This document shows positions 42,120 to 51,763 of a stretch of DNA of 64,000 nt, one piece after another. Where the stretch lies: contig MCFL01000015.1 of assembly GCA_002102555.1 (NCBI GenBank), forward strand, positions 372,001 to 436,000. The letters run 5' to 3'. The position numbers and the translations under genes are program-made. Within the stretch, counting starts at the first letter, position 1; every line of letters starts with the position of its first letter. This DNA is from Catenaria anguillulae PL171 (Eukaryota; Blastocladiomycota; Blastocladiomycetes; Blastocladiales; Catenariaceae). Below the pieces are notes generated by a model, which was given only the letters and a program-made list of their open reading frames with translations, searched no databases and was not told where the DNA came from.

Positions 42120-45071
42120 TTACCCCCCGTTAGTTGGCATCAACGTGAACTCAAGCAAGAGCAGAGGACATGGAACGCACTCGAAGTGACCGTGATTCAA
42201 GAACTGCGACCACGACTGGCCCGTTGCCTCGTTAATCACACGCACGCCCAACTCGACCCGCCCGTACGAGATCTCAATCGTAAACCTCGGCGGCTGGCCC
42301 GTGATTTTGCCCTCGGGCGGAAGCTGGATGGAAATGGTGCCAATCAACTCGCAGTCTTCCGTCTCGAGTCGTGTAGATCCCGGAGCTAAACATATGAGGA
42401 GGTCAGACTTTGGGGTGTACAGCGACAAAATAAGAAGCTTAGTCGATGGCGAAACGTGCCTGGCGCCTTGTCCGAGCCCCAAATACAAATGTTGACAATC
42501 TGCTGCTCGGGACTCTTGACGCAAAACCCAGACCGAATATACCGCGCATTGAACGCAACACTTTGGCCCTTGACCGTGTAAACAAACACAGACTTGCTGA
42601 CATGTGCCCTCGTGATATCGTTGGGTGCCGCGGGATCGTACGTCATGATCTCGCTGGGCTGATCCCTGCTCGGATCGAACCGACGCAACACACCAATGCC
42701 GATGGTCTTGCGCGCCTTGCGGCTCTTGATGTTCTGGTAGTTCATAGCACACCACACTGCCCCGCGCAACACGGCGGCCTCGGGCCGCCTCGGCAGCATC
42801 GGGTAATCGACTGACCGGGCAATCTCGGGGTCCTCGGTGACGCGCTTGCGCACATAGGCGTTGCACCCAAACCCGCCCACAACATACAAGTAGTTGATGC
42901 GGCCGATCCCGGACTCGCGCGCTTGCTGCAGCTGGAGTTTGGTGACTTCAATAATTTCGTTGATGACGGGATCAAACAGGCCCTTGACCTCGGTTTCGGT
43001 CAGGTACAGGTCGCCGTTTTGCAGGTCGTTGACTTTTTCCGTCGGCATGATCTTGAGGAGCGGTTGGGGCAGCTGGATCATGAAGGCATCGTGCAGCTTG
43101 CCTGTGAATTGGCGCTTGAAGTACTCCCACTTCCATTCCATTTCTGCAGTGAGGGTAACGCCTGGTGAGTGGGTACAATGGAAGTGATGGATTAGGTGTG
43201 ACGAATGCGAACCGGTGTAGTATTGGCGGAACTCGGCCTTGGACTTGAACCGCTCGAACGCCGTCAACCCGATTTTCCTAAGCACACAAAGGTATCCTTG
43301 ACGTGAGTCCAAAACTCTGCACTCGCCCAAAGAAAAAGAGAGATAGCACCCAGCAAAAACGTACTGACGAATCAAGTTCCAGAAATTGGCATCGACCCTG
43401 GTGGCCCCCAAAAACCTCCCATCCGACATGGTCAGTTCCTCCAAATCATTGTTCTCGTCCAAGGTGGCCAGAAACAAGTCGACGGTGCCGCCACCGCAAT
43501 CCACAACGAGCATCTTTGATCCGGGCTCAATGTCGTAATCCGACTCGTGCACGCACGCAAGCGCCGCGGCCTCTGGCTCATAGCAGAAAATGAGGTGCTT
43601 GGAGTTGACTGTTTCAATGAGGCCCGCCTTGTGGGCGGATCGGCGAAGCGATTCGTGTGCCTTGTGGGACCAGCCGACCGGGACTATGCAGGTTAAGGAA
43701 AAGAGCGTAGGGAGATGAGCAAGGAGAGGCAAGAATCGCATGACGAACGGAATGACGGACCGGTGAAGCAGAAGAGGAAGTCGCGCGCTTCGAGGTTGCG
43801 ATCCATTGGGTACCGTTGTTGAATCTAAGAGACAAAACATGCAGAGTGAGCTGGCCGAAATCGGGCGGGTGCTTGAATGAAAGACGACAGATCAAGTCAC
43901 AAACCATCTTGAGCAACTCTTCGCGAATCCACGCCAAGAAATCGGCAATCACATCGACCGCCGTCAACCCCTCGGGCAAAGTGGGCTTCATGTTGTCCGG
44001 GATCGACTCTTCCAAGCAAAGCTTGACGCGCTCAATGCGCTCAAATTGAACGTCAATGCCCTGCATCTTGGCGGTCCAGGAAAACAGCTTGCGCGACCGG
44101 TCCTGCGTGCTGTACGAGAGAATGGTGGGTGTCTTGCACGAAAAAGTGCCTTGCGGTTGGTTTTCCCAGAGTTCGTTTGCTACAAATGAAAAAACAAAAC
44201 AAGTAGGGTGAGCGCAATCCCAGTAGCACGAAGCAAGGATGAGGACCGTACCGATAATTTCGGGCTGACTGTTCTTTTTGTTGGACACTCGACAAAACCC
44301 AAACCCAGTCTGCGTGGTGCCGAAATCCAAGCCAACCACATACCGACACGGCGGGACATCCTGCTCGACATTGGTCGACGTGGTCGCATACATGACAGCC
44401 GTGGTCGACGACCCGCCAGTGGAATGCGTCTTGACCCTGCCGCCCGATCCGCCCGCACCCACATACCCGCCCGTGCCTGGCGGCGGTGGCGGCGGTGGGG
44501 TGTTGGGCATGTCAAACAGCGGCCATTCTGCGCCGCCAATGTTGACCGAGGATGCGGGCCGGCTCGAGGGATCGAGTCCAGACCCATTGTTGTTTGCGGC
44601 GTACGGGTTGCTGGTGGCCGTTGCGGGCTGGGCAAAGTACATGGATGTTTGCGGCGAGACGGTGTGGTTTGGGTGAGTGACGGGGCTGGCGATGGGCGAC
44701 GACATGCCCGCGCCAGCGCCCGCGGCGGGGGCTGCAGTGTATGGGTATCCATTGTTGGGCTGGTGCTGCGAGGGGGCATAGTAGAGGTTGCCCGGGTAGG
44801 GAGAGGCCGGGCTCAAACCCTGTTGTCCCTGTCCATGGTTGGGGTTGGACGCGGACGTTGTCGAGGACTGGGCGCCACCGGACGAGTGGGTATTGACGGG
44901 CGTGGGCGTGGGCAGGACCGAGGCGAGGTCGGATACGAAGACAGAGTTTGGGGTGACAACGTTGGAGGATGATCCGTAGGGCGAGGACGGGCCCGAGGAC
45001 GCGGAGCCGGACGCGGTGGACCCGAGGGACGCAGTGGACTTGGTTTTCTTCTTTGACCACGGCAGCTTCAT
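42120..45071 (-). CDS. HSPA12-like Hsp70-family ATPase
   Basis: Seven exons (45071-44252, 44179-43905, 43824-43761, 43683-43365, 43277-43213, 43161-42460, 42385-42120) encode 836 aa; phases match throughout. The N-terminal 200 residues are Ser/Gly/Pro-rich. The actin-like ATPase follows: VVGLDFGTTQTGFGFC (phosphate 1), FTVPVGWSHKAHESLRRSAH, YEPEAAALAC, VVDCGGGTVDLFLA (phosphate 2), YVVGGFGCNAYVRKRV (adenosine). The C-terminus has a beta-rich segment (IGTISIQLPPEG, FTIEISYGRVELGVRVINEA) like that of the HSPA12 branch, which lacks the usual Hsp70 substrate lid. Client and role are unknown. The last intron (42386-42459) must use a GC donor (CAG|GCACGT...TTTAG) to keep the conserved tail in frame; a GT donor 4 nt further in gives the wrong phase. 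Confidence 0.88.
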
Positions 45072-45482
45072 GGTGTGGTTTGGTGGTAGACTGGGATGGG
45101 TATGACGGTTCCGTGCTGACTACTCGGTGCACTGTCAAAATCAAAAGAGCGGCAGGCAAACATGCGACGATGGCAAGACGGCAACATGGCACTGCTGGGA
45201 TGCGGTGCAGCCGTGCAGACGAGCGACCCGATGTTCACGTTGAGCTGAGTTGACCCGTACGCCACGCCTGAGGCTTGAGCGCCATCTCTGGGTCTGCCTG
45301 ACACCTGCCTCGTGGAAAACATGACTTGACGTCGACGCTGCGCTGCATTTCCTGATGGCCTTGGCCACAGGCATGCACGGATAGATTATATAATATTCAG
45401 GACGGGCTGCTCTCACTGTTGGCCAAAGTACGGGAACCCAACGATTCGATTCTTGGTCAAAGGATATCAATATTTACACTAT
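45072..45482. other. Intergenic region upstream of the Hsp70-like gene
   Basis: 411 bp in tandem minus-strand orientation. An AT-rich TATATAATA at 45387-45395 lies about 320 nt upstream of the Hsp70-like ATG. No gene recognised. Confidence 0.4.
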
Positions 45483-46385
45483 CTACATGGCAGCCGGCTG
45501 TTGCAGTCTCTCCTGCTGTCCACTTGCTACCAATGTCCCCCTCCTCCTGGTACCCGCACCCGCACCCGCGCTTTCAAGTTGCTCTTCGGAACCATCTCTT
45601 CTCGTCTCCTCGCCTCGCGCCCCATATCCACCCGCTGTGGCGCCCACTCCCTGATCCACCTCACCGCCACCCACCACAGCCAATTGCCTCGCCAACAGCC
45701 CCAGCCTGGCGCGCCCGCGCTCGGCGCGAGCCTGTGCCTCCCCAGCAGAGATGGGCATGTTTCGGGACGTGTTCACTTCGGCGCTCCACGACCAGGGCTG
45801 TGTTGGGGTTGAGGTGAGCGATTCCCATACTGCTTCGGCAACGTCGTCGATCCGTGACCCAACTGGCCGAATCCGAGATGCGGCATCTTGAGACGGAGAC
45901 ATTGATTGCGACCACACCGCTTCGAATTCGGGTGCGAGTGATTCAGCCCCAGTTTCGTGGTTGGTGTTGCTGGTGGGGGCGGCGGGTGATGAAACTGCCC
46001 ACGGATCAAAGACGGAATCGGGAGCCACTTGATGTGATGGCGGCGGCGGAGGTGAACTGCCGGCTGGCCTGCGGCCTGTAAAAGCCGCCCACGCACCTTC
46101 AACCGCCAACCAATCTGCAGCCGATCCATGTTGGCTCGAGTGCTCGCCGTCCACCGGCTGAACCAGCGACCGCGCGATGCGGCCATGATCCATGCCATGG
46201 CCGGCGGGATGCCAAGACGGTGCGGCCGCGGCGGCTGGGGGCGGCCGTACGCCGTGAACACTTGGCGGTGGGACAGTCGGTTGGCTTGTCCCGCTCGAGT
46301 ACTGCGAGTGGAATAGGCTGCTGCCTTGGCCAAGTAGTACCGTGGCCAGGGCATCGAGCGCAGTGCTTGCCGATGCCTTGGACAT
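45483..46385 (-). CDS. Disordered protein with repeated Trp-containing motifs, unknown function
   Basis: A single exon of 300 aa from the ATG at 46385 (MSKASASTALDALATVLLGQ); the longer frame begins with TTG. No globular domain is visible. Short acidic/aromatic segments recur in disordered Pro/Ser/Ala-rich sequence: DWLAVEGAWAAF, DSVFDPWAVSS, APEFEAVWSQS, VAEAVWESL and TQPWSWSAEV. These recall the WxxxF/Y-type short motifs of peroxisomal import receptors (Pex5/Pex20), but no other hallmark of that family is seen, so I make no assignment. The C-terminus is charged (about 215-300) and Arg/Glu/Gly-rich. Third-position G/C bias supports coding. Confidence 0.5.
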   Translation of the reverse strand: MSKASASTALDALATVLLGQGSSLFHSQYSSGTSQPTVPPPSVHGVRPPPAAAAAPSWHPAGHGMDHGRIARSLVQPVDGEHSSQHGSAADWLAVEGAWAAFTGRRPAGSSPPPPPSHQVAPDSVFDPWAVSSPAAPTSNTNHETGAESLAPEFEAVWSQSMSPSQDAASRIRPVGSRIDDVAEAVWESLTSTPTQPWSWSAEVNTSRNMPISAGEAQARAERGRARLGLLARQLAVVGGGEVDQGVGATAGGYGARGEETRRDGSEEQLESAGAGAGTRRRGTLVASGQQERLQQPAAM

Positions 46386-47101
46386 GGTGAATGAGGTCGC
46401 CCGGAGGTGGTGTCGTGGGAAACGTGGGTTCGGCGGCCCGGTGGAAGGCGGGCGGCTGACCGTTAACGTACATACGCTGACGGTGTACTGTATGGTTTTA
46501 TCAACTCTCAAAGTTCATACATTGCCTGGAGATGCACATAATGAAGGCGAAGAGGGTCAATAGTAAGCGTTCACGGTGAATCATGGCCGCCGAATGGTCG
46601 ACAAGTGTGAATCCAATGCATTTGACGTCACAGACGCGTTGGATCGGCGGCCCGTTTCTGCTTGCAATTGCTGCAAACTGAATTGTGACATGACCTGACA
46701 TGCGAACAGTGACAATTCCCAAGAATCTTGTACTTTGCATATGTACAACAAATCAAGACGAAACACAAGTGGTGTCAATAAAACAAACTGCTCGCTCTCT
46801 CACGAAAAAGGAAAAACCAACCAGCCAAACCCAAGAAACGAATAGGGAGAAGGACAAGACGATGGGAAACTGAGTGGGAGGCACGAAAGACGACGGCCAT
46901 CGGGAGGCAGTGGTGGAGGTGGAGACAGAGAAGAAAACAAAAAGAAACGGATACAAGACAAGAGACGAGCGAGGTGATATCTAGAAAGGGGCATGCGTAA
47001 CGCGCAGCAACAATAACGATAAAGTAAAAGAGAACAAGCAAAGTCACACCCAACCAGCCACAGGGCCCTTCACGCACACACTCGCATACGACCCAATCCG
47101 C
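46386..47101. other. Intergenic region, purine-rich on the plus strand
   Basis: 716 bp. The part nearest the acyl-CoA synthetase stop (about 46790-47060) is markedly purine-rich on the plus strand, that is C/T-rich in the minus-strand transcript, as expected for that gene's 3' UTR. The rest should hold the promoter of the disordered-protein gene. No gene recognised. Confidence 0.5.
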
Positions 47102-49272
47102 TTATTGGATGTTTGCGTACATGGCATCGAGTTGTGCGCGGTACTTGTTGGTGGCATCGGCACGCTTGAGCTTGAAGGTGGGCGTCAACAAGTTGTTCTC
47201 AACACTGAAGAGCTCCGAGTCGACGTGAATGTCGCGCACGTTCTCGAAGCCCTTGAGGTCGTTGGCCTTGCCGTGCGACACGAGCATGGACAAGATCTTC
47301 TTCTTGATCTCGGCGTTCTTGCACAACTCCTCAAAGTCGCCAGAGTAGCCTTGGGCCTTAGCCCAGGGGACCAGTGTCTCGGCGTCGGGAATCACCACAC
47401 CGACGAGCGAGGCCTTGAGCGAGTCACCGTACACAAATGCTTGGGCAACAAGTTCGTGCTTGGCGTACACGTTCTCAATCTTTTCGGGGGCAATGTACTC
47501 ACCTTGAGCGAGCTTGAAGATGTTCTTGACGCGATCAACAATCACGAGGCGGCCGTACTCGTCCCACATGCCCACGTCACCCGTGTGCAACCAGCCATCG
47601 GCATCGAGCGCCTCCTTGGTCTTTTCGGGCTCCTTGTAGTAACCCTTGAACACTTGGTTGCCCTTGATGCAAATCTCACCACGAGGGTAAGGCGTGTCGG
47701 CCGACGTGTAGTTCATGGAGGGGACATCCACAAGCTTGACGATACCGCAAGGAATGGGCACACCAATGTTGCCACCGGCATAGTCACCGGCAAATGTGAT
47801 ACTGATACCTGCCGACGACTCGGTTTGGCCGTAGCCTTCGAGCACGTCGCACGAGAAGCAAATGCGCAAAAACTCCATCACATCGGCCGAGATGGGCGCA
47901 GACCCTGTGAAGAGGAAACGCACACGGCCACCGAGCTTGGCGCGCACATTGGCAAACACGAGCTTGTCCCAGAGCATGTGGTTGAGGGTACCACGCTTGA
48001 CGCCAGACTTCTTTTGTGCAAAGGCCGTCTTGAACAAGAACTCGGCAACGCCGCCCTTGGCCTTGACTCCGGCCCACACCTTGTCGTAGATGCGGTTGAA
48101 CAACCGGGGCACAGACACAAAGAAGGTGGGCTTGAGCTCGGCCACATCGTCGAGCAACTTGAGGGTATCACCCTGGTAAAAGCCAACACGGGCGCCGTGG
48201 AACACAACGAGCTGCTGGATGGCGCGCTCAAACACGTGGGCGAGGGGCAGGTACGAGATGTGCACGTCATCCTTGCCGAGGGCGGGGAACCGGCGGTACT
48301 TTGAGATGATTTGGAGCGACGTGGCACACGACAACATGTTGCGGTGCGTGAGCATGGCACCCTTGGGCACACCCGTGGTACCGGACGTGTAGCAAATGGT
48401 GGCGAGATGATCGGGCTCGGGAAGACGCGGCTCCCGCTGCACTTGGGCACCTTGCGACTCGACAGCGGCCATGCCAATGGCAACCAGACCAACGGCCTTG
48501 CAGTCGGCAATGAATTGCTCGGGGAACTCGTCCATGACAACAACCGTCGTGAGCATGGGCAGGCGCGACTTGTACTTGAGCAAAACCTGGGCCTTGTCGT
48601 ACGTGGCCATGCAAACCTTCATCTCGGTTTGGTTGAGAACTAGAAAAAAGCAAGAAACCAACCACACGCGTGAGCAAAACCGTGATACCGAGAATCACGT
48701 CAGCAAGGAGCCGGTCAAGTCGAAAAAAAAAAAAAAAAAAACGTACTGTGCTCGATAGCCTCAATACCAAGGGTATCGTACAATGGGACAGTCACGAGCG
48801 AGTACATGTAGGACGCTTGCTCACCAATGACCCACTCGGACCGGTTGACCGAGAAGAGACCAAGGGGATCTTGCACGCCAAGGCCGAAACCGACGAGACC
48901 AGAGCCGAGGTTCTTGACACGGGTGTAGACTTGGTTGTACGACTCCCACTCAAACTCGCCAGCAACGCCACCCGTCATCTTGCGGCGGCCGAGGTAAGGA
49001 GCATCGCCACTGATCTTGACGCCAGTCAAGAAGTTCTCTGCGAACAGACACAACAGCGTGAGTAACGAACAGAACACCCGAGTATGTGCGTTTAGAAAGG
49101 TGCACATGACAGGGAACTACGAACCATGAAGGTTGTTGATACCGGCAGGCGTCGTGTACAACTCAGAGTTGCCGAGGTAAGCGGCGCGGCGGGGCTTGCC
49201 CTCGCCGGCAACGGTCGGCGCTCCGGGCTCCTCGATGGTGAATGAATCCTTGGTCCAGCGTTGACGGGGCAT
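47102..49272 (-). CDS. Long-chain acyl-CoA synthetase (FAA/ACSL type)
   Basis: Three exons (49272-49125, 49037-48747, 48639-47102) encode 658 aa. The enzyme activates fatty acids with ATP and CoA via an acyl-AMP intermediate. Hallmarks: the AMP-binding P-loop CYTSGTTGVPKGAMLTHRN, SYLPLAHVFER, FTGSAPISADVMEFLR, LEGYGQTESSAGISI, the hinge/adenylation segment WLHTGDVGMWDEYGRLVIVD, and KNIFKLAQGEYIAPEKIENV. Length is that of eukaryotic ACSL proteins. The N-terminus has no strong membrane anchor or presequence, so the location (ER, peroxisome or lipid droplet) cannot be told; the C-terminus (DAMYANIQ) is not a PTS1 signal. Intron 2 has a run of 18 T directly after its GTACGT donor on the coding strand. 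Its 3' side is C/T-rich. Confidence 0.95.
48723..48741. repeat. A19 homopolymer inside an acyl-CoA synthetase intron
   Basis: Nineteen A residues on the plus strand. On the transcribed strand it reads GTACG followed by a long T-run, beginning at the intron donor. Likely length-polymorphic and prone to sequencing error. Confidence 0.85.
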
Positions 49273-50027
49273 ATTGGTAGATGTGATGTGATGTGAGGGT
49301 GAGGGAGGGAGGTTGATTCGTCGTAGTATATGGGTAGGAGATATTACGTCGAGTGAAGAGGCGCGAGGGAAGAGAGGGAACGAGGAGCGGGCGATGTGGG
49401 GTCTTTATGGAGAAGGTCTCTGGAAGCCCGTGCGATGGGAGCTAAGGGGGGCGAGTGTGGGCGGGCAAAGCGAATGACGGCGCGGGCGAAGGGTAGCCGA
49501 TAGCGGGGGCTACGGATTTAAAACGGGCGATGGAACGGGTCGAGACAACGGATGCGCTGTGCGTCGGTGTGTTTGCTGCACAATCGAGAATCGGGCGAAT
49601 GCCTTGGGCATGTGAAATGGGGCCGGGGCCGCTTGATTGAGAAAGGACAGGGACGGGGCCAATCAGAAACGGCTTGTGGTGGTGGGCGAAGTCTTGGTTT
49701 GCGCTGATTGTGTGCATGCAAACCCCCTGGAACGTTCACAAGCAAGGGCTATGGCTAAAAACCCAATGTATGAAACGGGCGCCAATGGACTGCCAGCCAA
49801 TCGCTGGCTTGGGCGTAGTTGGATGACTGTTCTCGATGGCTCGAATCGCCTGGAAATGGGGGCTGGCGGTGGCTTTGAGCGACAATGGAAGCAATTTCTG
49901 ATGCTTGAGAAGTCGTTCGAGGGAGTCCTCGACGGTGGCGAAGGCGTCTGGAAATTTGTTCTTTCCTTCTATACGTGTCACCTGATCACATTGTGACGAC
50001 TTTTTCAGCCAATCGCAGCCATTCATC

Positions 50028-50049
50028 ATGCCGCCACTTGTGGCGGCAT
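50028..50049. repeat. Inverted repeat, 10-bp arms, 2-bp spacer
   Basis: ATGCCGCCAC, TT, then GTGGCGGCAT. The arms are perfect reverse complements. The CCG/CGG ends resemble sites of Zn2Cys6 fungal regulators, but that is inference. It lies about 760 bp upstream of the acyl-CoA synthetase start. Confidence 0.55.
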
Positions 50050-51202
50050 TTGACTTAGCGTTTTCACTTTGGCGCCACACCCATATCATGAGGCCTCGCC
50101 ACCCCCAGCCGGCTGAATTCAACGGGTTGACGTCACAAAGGCATGACATGATACGAGTCTGCCAGACCTCTGGCGGGTTGGAGTGCTGGCGGCTGACTAT
50201 GTGGCAGTGTAACCTTCTTGCGACTGGCACGTTCACTGGTGCCCACAAAGAGCGACATGATCGCGTTTGACGGCATGTCCATGTCCTCGCCCGGGTGAGC
50301 CATTCCTGGTGACGGAATGATTCAAGTAGGCAAGCCTCGCCACATGGCCACATAGTAGCTTCATGCGTAGTCGCTGTCAGCTGCAGGTGGTCTTGACGAG
50401 GCTGCTAGATCGGGCCCAAATCGTCGAATCTGATCTGTCCGCCCATCCGCAATCGTGAGACAGCAACGCGTTTCTGCGAGCATGCGAGACTGAGACATGT
50501 GCCGCCTTTGTGCCCGCACAGTTGGTCGGCGCATGATGTCAGACTCGTTCTTATCGAGTAGCGTCGCGGGATGTCTCGCCAAGCAATTCTTGCCGCCCGC
50601 AGGTGTTGAATAGGCATGTCCTGATCACCAAATGCTGGATTCCCACGCCTTTCAGTCAGATCAGACTTGGGATGGAAGACATGTCCCATATCTCGCGGCA
50701 TGGGTCACACTGACTTTTGCCATGTCAAGGGGATGCCGCGAGCTTAGCGAACTGTCTGGAATACCTTTACAGTTGAGCCGGATCAGAGGCTGTTCAAGTC
50801 TGTGCTTTCACGGTGAGTTAAGCCCATCAAGTTGCCCTGAGACAACTGTCATCGACATAGGCGGTCTCTCACTTGAATCAAGTCGTTCAAAGTTCCACCT
50901 AGATCAGCCTGAGTACGGTACAGTGACGAGGTGAGAGTCAAGTGCATCGTCCATTTCAAGGCAAAAAAAGAGAATCGACAAGACAACACAAAACAAAAAC
51001 GAGGAACTGGAAAAAGAAGATGGGTTGACGTAGTCAAAACACAAAAACCAAGAAAGCCAGATGACATCGCCAGAAGAAGGGGGATGCATACACCATGATG
51101 GGAGACAAGGAAGAACTCGCTCGCCCAGGACGTACGTACGACTGACGGCACAAACTCAGCGTACAACATACATGGACACACACAACACAAACCGCCCAGG
51201 GC

Positions 51203-51216
51203 GGGGGGGGGGGGGG
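51203..51216. repeat. G14 homopolymer
   Basis: Fourteen consecutive G in intergenic sequence, within the purine-rich stretch. Possibly polymorphic. Confidence 0.85.
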
Positions 51217-51763
51217 AACCACCACCCCATAGTGAGCAAGATGAGGGAGAGAGAGTGGGGTGTCGCGAAAGTCCACGCAGCCACAAGATGGCAATGAAGC
51301 CAAATCTGGCTCGATTGAGAGTATGTGCAATGATGACAACGTTGGGAAGATGTGGTTGGATAGGTGGGTAGAAGATGGAATGGTGGGGTAACCATTGAAA
51401 CGAGGTCAGATAAAGTGGGGACAGGGGGGAAGAGGGTTGGGATAACCAGGGGATGCGATGAGAAGAAACGAAATCTGAAAGGAGCGACACACATACACGC
51501 AAACACGCGACACACGGCGAGAAAAGGAGGAAGGAGGGAAACGAAGAGGGATGAAAGGAACAATGGAGAAGGGAAACAAACAATCACCACCGCAACGATT
51601 TGAGCACCGGATGGAAACAGGTCAGAGAATCGAGAAGAAAAAAGCGGAGCAAAAACAACGACACCGAGCACACACGCACCCTTGTGCGAAAACCAAAAAG
51701 AACGAGACAAGGGAAAACTCTCTCTCATACACACACGCACGCACGTCACCCCAAAAAAATCAC

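Larger units (their letters stand above)
49273..51763. other. Long intergenic region
   Basis: About 2.5 kb between two minus-strand genes. It holds a 22-bp near-palindrome (50028-50049), a 14-G run (51203-51216), and from about 50940 to 51770 a long purine-rich plus strand, which reads C/T-rich on the minus strand, probably the 3' UTR of the RRM/zinc-finger gene. Open frames of up to 332 codons overlap its right end but mirror coding on the other strand. No gene recognised. Confidence 0.5.

Noticed and set aside
47105-48304. 399-codon frame on the plus strand opposite the acyl-CoA synthetase
   Set aside because: It is a reverse-strand shadow of a G/C-biased conserved gene; its translation has no family features and no ATG-supported structure of its own.
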